From the NCBI GenBank assembly GCA_023392075.1, contig JAEVZU010000084.1:1-10944 (forward strand): a stretch of DNA of 10,944 nucleotides, read 5' to 3'. A program made the position numbers and the translations under genes. Positions 6,535-10,944 of this stretch are shown here, piece by piece. The stretch comes from Bacillota bacterium. GTDB taxonomy: Bacteria; Bacillota; Clostridia; Acetivibrionales; DSM-1351. How positions within the stretch are numbered: position 1 is the first letter of the stretch; each line of letters opens with the position of its first letter. The notes under the pieces are model-generated. The model was not told where the DNA came from. It saw nothing but the letters and a program-made list of their open reading frames with translations, and did not search any database.

Positions 6535-8118
6535 ATGATCAGTCTGCTTATCGCCGATGATGAAGGATTTGTGAGGAACGGTCTTATTAAAAATCTCAAT
6601 TGGCAAAGTTTAGGTGTGGACCTTGTTGAACAGGCTGCCGATGGTGCAGCTGCCTACGAAAAAGCATCGGAGCTCAGACCTGATATTCTGTTGACCGATG
6701 TCCGCATGCCAAAAATGGATGGAATTGAACTTGCCACCAAACTGCGTGATGTGCTGCCTTACTGTAAAATTATTTTTATGAGCGGATACTCCGACAAGGA
6801 GTACCTTAAGTCGGCTCTGCATCTTAAGGCTGTGAGTTATATTGAGAAACCCATCAATCTGAATGAAATTTCTCAAGTTATTTCAGAGGCTGTCTCCATG
6901 TGTTCACAGGAAAAGGAAAAGCTGGCCCTGGATTTAAAAAGGGATATAACCATAAAGGAAAGCCTGGATATCCTTAAGTTTAATTTCCCCCTGGAAGTAA
7001 TCCAGAAAAATACAGATACCTCACGGGTGGAAAAATGGCTGAATTTATCCGACATTCAGGTAACACCCCAAACAAAATTTGCTGTTCTCTTATTCAGTTT
7101 TGGGGTAAGGGATTGGAACCCAATATCATTAAAAGGATTCGGAAAACCGCATCTTCAGGAATTGATCCATGACTTTTTTTTAGAAAGCAGACTCAAGTCC
7201 TTTTCCGGTTTTAAGGGCAGCGATATATTGATTTTATTTGTTCTGGATGATTCCGGACTTTTAAATGAAACCATTTTAAATAGTTTATCCGCACAAATAA
7301 TAAATAAATTAAAAGATAAATATCCTGTTTTTATTGGAATAGGAAGTGTTGCCGAAACGCTGCAAAACATATCCCTGTCCTACCAGTCAGCGGTCATTGC
7401 AGCTCAGCAGCTGTTTTTTGCAGGGTATGGGAAATTTTCAAGATCGGAGGTTAATACCTCATTAACTTTTGAGATAAAGGAAGAAATATTAGCGGATTTT
7501 AAAAACTTGCTGGTCAGCCGGGATAATAACAAAGTTCTGGCCTTCCTGAAAGATTTGTCCAGATCCTTCAGATCCCATACCAACACCTTGATTCCAAATA
7601 TAAAAAGTTTGTATTTTAAAATACTCCTGGCTCTTTTGAATCATGCTGCCAGACAAAAAATCGTTTTTTCGGCAGCAAGCTCGGAAAGTATTCTATGGGA
7701 GACATTATCGGAATTTACAACAATAGATGAGGTGGAAACATTTGTTTTGAACTTCACCACGGCTTATTTTTCGGAAGTTGCCATGCTGGAAGGTGTCAGC
7801 AGGTGTATATCGGATATATATGAAATTATTGAAAATAATTACGGAAATTCGGAGCTGTCAATAAAATTCATATCCGACAAGCTTTATATAAGCCATTCCC
7901 ATCTTTGTGTGCTTTTTAAAAAGGAAACCGGAAAAACATTAAATCAGTATATAACGGAATTCAGAATCGAGAAAGCAAGGGAACTTCTGGCGGACAGCAC
8001 CGTAAAACTGTACTATGTAGCTGCCAGGGTAGGCTACTCGGATCAGAATTACTTTACAAAGATTTTCAAAAAGCATACCAATATGACTCCATCCGAGTAC
8101 AGGGAGCTGCGCATATGA
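6535..8118 (+). CDS. YesN-type response regulator with AraC-family DNA-binding domain
   Basis: This 527-residue transcription factor is the output half of the two-component system. Residues 1-120 are a receiver domain with the acidic pair D8-D9, the phosphate-accepting D55 in LLTDVRMP, S83 and K105 in EKP, all the residues needed for phosphorylation. Residues about 125-420 form the long, poorly conserved middle region usual in YesN proteins. Residues about 424-527 are a double helix-turn-helix of the AraC type, including ELSIKFISDKLYIS..HLCVLFKKETG and the signature VAARVGYSDQNYFTKIFKK. A GGAGGG site lies 6 bases before the ATG. The stop overlaps the kinase start (ATGA), so the two are translationally coupled. 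Known relatives activate neighbouring polysaccharide-uptake genes; the divergent importer is the obvious target (inference). Confidence 0.94.
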   Translation: MISLLIADDEGFVRNGLIKNLNWQSLGVDLVEQAADGAAAYEKASELRPDILLTDVRMPKMDGIELATKLRDVLPYCKIIFMSGYSDKEYLKSALHLKAVSYIEKPINLNEISQVISEAVSMCSQEKEKLALDLKRDITIKESLDILKFNFPLEVIQKNTDTSRVEKWLNLSDIQVTPQTKFAVLLFSFGVRDWNPISLKGFGKPHLQELIHDFFLESRLKSFSGFKGSDILILFVLDDSGLLNETILNSLSAQIINKLKDKYPVFIGIGSVAETLQNISLSYQSAVIAAQQLFFAGYGKFSRSEVNTSLTFEIKEEILADFKNLLVSRDNNKVLAFLKDLSRSFRSHTNTLIPNIKSLYFKILLALLNHAARQKIVFSAASSESILWETLSEFTTIDEVETFVLNFTTAYFSEVAMLEGVSRCISDIYEIIENNYGNSELSIKFISDKLYISHSHLCVLFKKETGKTLNQYITEFRIEKARELLADSTVKLYYVAARVGYSDQNYFTKIFKKHTNMTPSEYRELRI

Positions 8119-9965
8119 AAAAATTTTTTCACCCCGGAAACTTTTTTAAGAAACTGTCCGGTATAAAACTGAAAAACAAGTTGCTGATCTCCTACCTGCT
8201 TTTGATTATTGTGCCTTTCGGCGTTTTTGCCATAATGTCCAATTTCAGGGTATATGAAACTATAGAGACACTGGTCAGCTATTCTGCAAAGCATTCCTTT
8301 GAGCAATCCGGCCTGTTCGTATCATATAAAATCGATAAAATAATCAATACAATAGATGTTCTTCTGGTGGATAAAAAAATCAACAGTACCATCGGCCAGG
8401 AACCGGACAAGCTTGATATCCCTTCCCAGATGCTGGACATGCAGGACCTTTCGCGTTATCTGAGATCTTTTCAGAACCAGGATGAAGTGTTTAACGTCAA
8501 GTTATATGTAAAGGATGATTTCCTCTACTCCTCGGAAAAAGTTAACTTTCTGAGTTTTCAGGATGCGAAGAACTCCGGCTGGTATGAGGATTTTATACGA
8601 TATCACAAAAAGGTTATCTGGGTGAAAACAACCGAACAGGATTACACAACAAAACCTGATAATTTTGAAATAAAGCGTGTTTCGGCAGTCAGTGCCATAT
8701 TGGATAAATCCAACTATCTGAATTTTTTAGGCTTTGTCCGTATAGATATACTGGAAAAGAATTTAAGCGACATATTGAAAAAAGCATCCTCTACCAAGAA
8801 CTCCATTACTTATATACAAAATTCAAAAGATGAAATAATATCCTCTTCCTCTGAAAAAATTAAAAGTAATTGGATTTTAGGCAGTAATGAACTTGAGAAT
8901 TATTGTAAAAACGGAATGTATTACAGCACCCAGGATTTAGGGGATGAGCATGTAATCCTTGCCTGTCAGAAGCTGCCCAACTCCGACTGGACACTGGTTT
9001 CCATCACTCCTTTCAGTGAAATCACCGCAGTTGGGAAAGAGATACAAAACCAGATTCTTCTGATGTTTTTGCTTATCGGTACCGCAGCATATATCCTGGC
9101 ATATGTGATATCTTCCTCAATTACAAAAAATATCTCTCTTTTGCTTAAAAATATAAGGCTTCTGAAAAAAGGTGATTTTAATATTGAAATCACAGCCAAG
9201 GGTAACGATGAAATAGGAGAACTTATTGAAAACTTCAACAGTATGTCGGCAAGACTTAAATTCCTGGTTGACGAACAATACCGTATCGGACTGGAGGCTA
9301 AGAATGCAGAACTGCTGGCCCTCCAGGCACAGATCAACCCACATTTTTTATACAATACACTGGATATGATCAATTGGTCTGCCATAAATAACAATGTTCC
9401 CGAAATATCCGATACTGTCCAGACACTTTCCAGGTTCTACAAGCTGAGTTTGAGCAAGGGCAGCAATATAATTCCCGTCAGAAATGAAATTGAGCATGTG
9501 AAAATGTACATGGAAATACAAAACATGCGGTTTGAAAACATTTTCGACTTTCAGGTACAGATTGATGAGGAGGTTTATCAATATACAACCATTAAAATAA
9601 TACTGCAGCCTATTGTAGAAAATTCGGTGCTGCACGGCATCCTGCAGAAGGATGACAGGAGTGGACTTATACTGATAACCGGTCACGTATCCGAAGGTGT
9701 CATAACGCTTAAAGTCCAGGATAACGGCGTCGGGATCAAAGCCGAGAAGCTGAAGACTATTCTGACTCATAAGTCAGATACCAGCAGTACACATGGATAT
9801 GGTGTCAGAAATATAAATGAACGGATTAAATTATTTTACGGGGAACAGTATGGTCTGGAATATATTAGTATTCCAGATAAGGGGACAACCGTTATAATCC
9901 GCATTCCGGCCGGTATCCCGGTACAAAACGGAGATATGCATAAACCTTCGGATGCCCATTTTTAA
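8115..9965 (+). CDS. YesM-type membrane sensor histidine kinase
   Basis: This 616-residue kinase detects an extracellular signal and phosphorylates the regulator encoded just upstream. A membrane segment at about 22-42 is followed by a large outside sensor region (about 45-305), with the size and position of a double Cache domain. A second membrane segment (about 311-334) leads into a HAMP linker (about 334-386). The His-kinase core has QINPHFLYN with the phosphorylated H410, the N box QPIVENSVLHG (498-508), the ATP-lid motif DNGVGI (536-541) and GYGVRNINERI (561-571). All catalytic motifs look intact. The sequence pairs with AraC regulators in the YesM/YesN (LytS-like) class. GGGAG lies 8 bases upstream, inside the regulator gene. 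No ligand can be assigned from sequence, and no separate ligand-binding sensor protein is encoded in this operon within the window. Confidence 0.94.
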   Translation: MKKFFHPGNFFKKLSGIKLKNKLLISYLLLIIVPFGVFAIMSNFRVYETIETLVSYSAKHSFEQSGLFVSYKIDKIINTIDVLLVDKKINSTIGQEPDKLDIPSQMLDMQDLSRYLRSFQNQDEVFNVKLYVKDDFLYSSEKVNFLSFQDAKNSGWYEDFIRYHKKVIWVKTTEQDYTTKPDNFEIKRVSAVSAILDKSNYLNFLGFVRIDILEKNLSDILKKASSTKNSITYIQNSKDEIISSSSEKIKSNWILGSNELENYCKNGMYYSTQDLGDEHVILACQKLPNSDWTLVSITPFSEITAVGKEIQNQILLMFLLIGTAAYILAYVISSSITKNISLLLKNIRLLKKGDFNIEITAKGNDEIGELIENFNSMSARLKFLVDEQYRIGLEAKNAELLALQAQINPHFLYNTLDMINWSAINNNVPEISDTVQTLSRFYKLSLSKGSNIIPVRNEIEHVKMYMEIQNMRFENIFDFQVQIDEEVYQYTTIKIILQPIVENSVLHGILQKDDRSGLILITGHVSEGVITLKVQDNGVGIKAEKLKTILTHKSDTSSTHGYGVRNINERIKLFYGEQYGLEYISIPDKGTTVIIRIPAGIPVQNGDMHKPSDAHF

Positions 9966-10038
9966 CAGTAATAAAACCGGCACTAACTCCCCCATGGCGG
10001 CAAAAGTATAGGCCGGAGACAGCATAACACCCGGATAA
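9966..10038 (-). terminator. Short gap between convergent genes with a weak terminator candidate
   Basis: The kinase (plus) and the TudS-like gene (minus) converge here. On the minus strand, CCGGC (plus 10012-10016) can pair with GCCGG (plus 9977-9981), which is followed by TTTTATT. The loop is about 30 bases and the stem only 5 bp, so the call is weak. No plus-strand terminator with a T tract is visible for the kinase operon. Confidence 0.25.
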
Positions 10039-10599
10039 TCAAGATATCTCCTCCATTTTAATCATTTCATTAACAATCCTCAAAGCAGAATTGATATCAT
10101 AGGCTTTTAATCCGGCCATCTTAAGCTTAATTTCTCTTTGAGCCAGTTTTGCCTCAAGTATTTTTATTAAAACTCCATATCCGGCAATTTCCAGGTCATT
10201 TTCCCATGCAGTTTCCACTCCGCAGGTAGGAGATCCGTTAATTCCCAGTAATCCCACCACTTCAAAATTATGTTTTCGATATTCCTCAATTTGATATATA
10301 ATATCATCTGCTATTTTATCGCATAAAAGTTGTGCCTTCTTTTCGTGCATGAGTTTTGCTATTCTGGTATCCTCAGACATTACCGTAGGGTTGGCAGATT
10401 TATCAGTCTGTCTGTCAAGTCCCAATTGAATAAGCTCCGGACAGGGCATCTGAATGATTCCAAAACCTTTCCCGACAAGTAATTGGATCACCTCCAGAAT
10501 TGCTCCGGGGTAATGTGCGCACTCATCAAGCTTGGCGTTTTGATTTAAAATACAGTGTGAAACTAATATTAACTTTTTACCTCTCTTATCATCAAACAT
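10039..10599 (-). CDS. TudS/DUF523-related putative iron-sulfur desulfidase
   Basis: This small cytoplasmic protein has 186 residues from the preferred start. It carries the cysteine motifs of the DUF523/TudS family: SHCILNQNAK near the N-terminus, MPCPE in the middle and GSPTCGV in the C-terminal half. These are C16, C53 and C126 from this start, and further cysteines are C27 and C93. In characterised TudS enzymes three conserved cysteines hold a [4Fe-4S] cluster that removes sulfur from thiouracil. The sequence fits a divergent branch, which to my knowledge NCBI labels CD3072-family TudS-related; the substrate is not known. The start at 10599 has GAGG 6 bases upstream. An ATG at 10609-10611 would add four residues but has no ribosome-binding site. 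The gene appears to stand alone, with a possible promoter at 10684-10710. Confidence 0.85.
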   Translation of the reverse strand: MFDDKRGKKLILVSHCILNQNAKLDECAHYPGAILEVIQLLVGKGFGIIQMPCPELIQLGLDRQTDKSANPTVMSEDTRIAKLMHEKKAQLLCDKIADDIIYQIEEYRKHNFEVVGLLGINGSPTCGVETAWENDLEIAGYGVLIKILEAKLAQREIKLKMAGLKAYDINSALRIVNEMIKMEEIS

Positions 10600-10605
10600 T
10601 GTAAT

Positions 10606-10609
10606 CCTC
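10606..10609 (-). promoter_or_regulatory. Shine-Dalgarno site deciding the TudS-like gene start
   Basis: GAGG on the minus strand is 6 bases before the ATG at 10597-10599. The alternative ATG 12 bases further upstream overlaps this site and has only GAAGAAAG ahead of it. Confidence 0.5.
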
Positions 10610-10683
10610 ATCTTTCTTCAATCTAATACCATGCAATCATGATAATTCCATAAAATACATATAATAACTTTCTTTTAATGTAT

Positions 10684-10710
10684 GTTATAACACACAATAT
10701 CTTTAGTCAA
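10684..10710 (-). promoter_or_regulatory. Candidate promoter of the TudS-like gene
   Basis: On the minus strand, TTGACT (plus 10705-10710) and TATAAC (plus 10684-10689) each match the vegetative consensus at five of six positions. The spacer is 15 bases, slightly short. A 10-base palindrome TGTTATAACA (10683-10692) covers the -10 box and could be a repressor site or chance. Confidence 0.4.
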
Positions 10711-10745
10711 GTGGTAGGGCTCATTCATTGTCTATGCTTTTTTTA

Positions 10746-10944
10746 TCACTTTAATTCAATTTTCAAGTCAAAAGACAAGGCTTCTCCGGCTTTTAAATTG
10801 TACACCGCATTATTTTTCCGTGCGGTTGCTATTGAATCATAAAAGCCGTTAGCCGGTTCCATCGCACAATTATAGTCCCCTCTGAAGCCTCCTTCGGTAA
10901 GCCAGAACCCCAAATACGGCAGTTTTTCCTTATCAAAATACAGC
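10746..10944 (-). CDS. Galactose-mutarotase-like (aldose 1-epimerase superfamily) protein, C-terminal fragment
   Basis: Only the last 65 residues are inside the window; the start lies beyond the right edge. The visible part reads LPYLGFWLTEGGFRGDYN, then CAMEPANGFYDSI, and ends ..LKAGEALSFDLKIELK before the TGA. The pattern of a G-x-W strand, a short turn, an x-x-EP segment with a following G-x-x-D, and a final strand starting LKAGE is that of the end of the sugar-binding beta-sandwich in mutarotase-like proteins, which interconvert sugar anomers or bind sugars. No terminator is visible after its stop, and the TudS-like gene starts 147 bases downstream, so some read-through is possible. Confidence 0.6.
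   Translation of the reverse strand, partial: LYFDKEKLPYLGFWLTEGGFRGDYNCAMEPANGFYDSIATARKNNAVYNLKAGEALSFDLKIELK

Noticed and set aside
9831..10025. Minus-strand 64-codon frame beginning MLSPAYTFAAMGEL, which looks slightly membrane-like
   Set aside because: Most of it lies antisense to the kinase C-terminus and there is no Shine-Dalgarno site before it. The hydrophobic start is probably chance.

Overview
The window looks like a low-GC Bacillota (Firmicutes) chromosome, most likely a clostridial carbohydrate degrader. The evidence is AT-rich intergenic DNA, strong purine Shine-Dalgarno sites (GGAGG and GGGGG types), lipoprotein and signal-peptide style, and gene families typical of that group (YesN/YesM regulators, Lpl-type sugar ABC importer, LysM surface protein). 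The exact taxon cannot be fixed from the sequence alone. I see no tRNA, rRNA, CRISPR array or intact transposase.

Layout from left to right. Positions 1-461 hold no gene. They contain what looks like the leader of a minus-strand gene lying beyond the left edge and a good minus-strand terminator. Positions 462-2261 (minus) encode a secreted LysM-5'-nucleotidase fusion. Positions 2262-2635 are non-coding and carry two striking inverted repeats. Positions 2636-6280 (minus) form a three-gene ABC importer operon, transcribed permease 1, permease 2, then lipoprotein solute-binding protein. Divergently, after a 254-bp regulatory gap, 6535-9965 (plus) encode a two-component system: a YesN-type AraC response regulator and a YesM-type histidine kinase whose start overlaps the regulator stop by ATGA. 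Positions 10039-10599 (minus) encode a small TudS/DUF523-related cysteine protein. From 10746 to the right edge (minus) lies the C-terminal end of a galactose-mutarotase-like protein.

How the parts work together (inference from family knowledge): the membrane kinase senses an extracellular ligand, probably a plant-polysaccharide oligosaccharide, and phosphorylates the AraC regulator, which then activates the divergent importer operon. No ATPase, glycoside hydrolase or sugar isomerase is encoded in the window. The importer must therefore borrow a shared MsmX-type ATPase, and its substrate cannot be named. The nucleotidase, the TudS-like gene and the mutarotase-like gene are separate transcription units with no visible link to the sugar module, except that a mutarotase-like enzyme would fit sugar metabolism.

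I found no convincing undescribed multi-gene system. The most unusual signals are a perfect 20-bp inverted repeat in front of the nucleotidase gene (leader hairpin or miniature transposable element), a nested inverted repeat behind the binding-protein gene, the LysM-nucleotidase fusion, and the TudS-like putative desulfidase.
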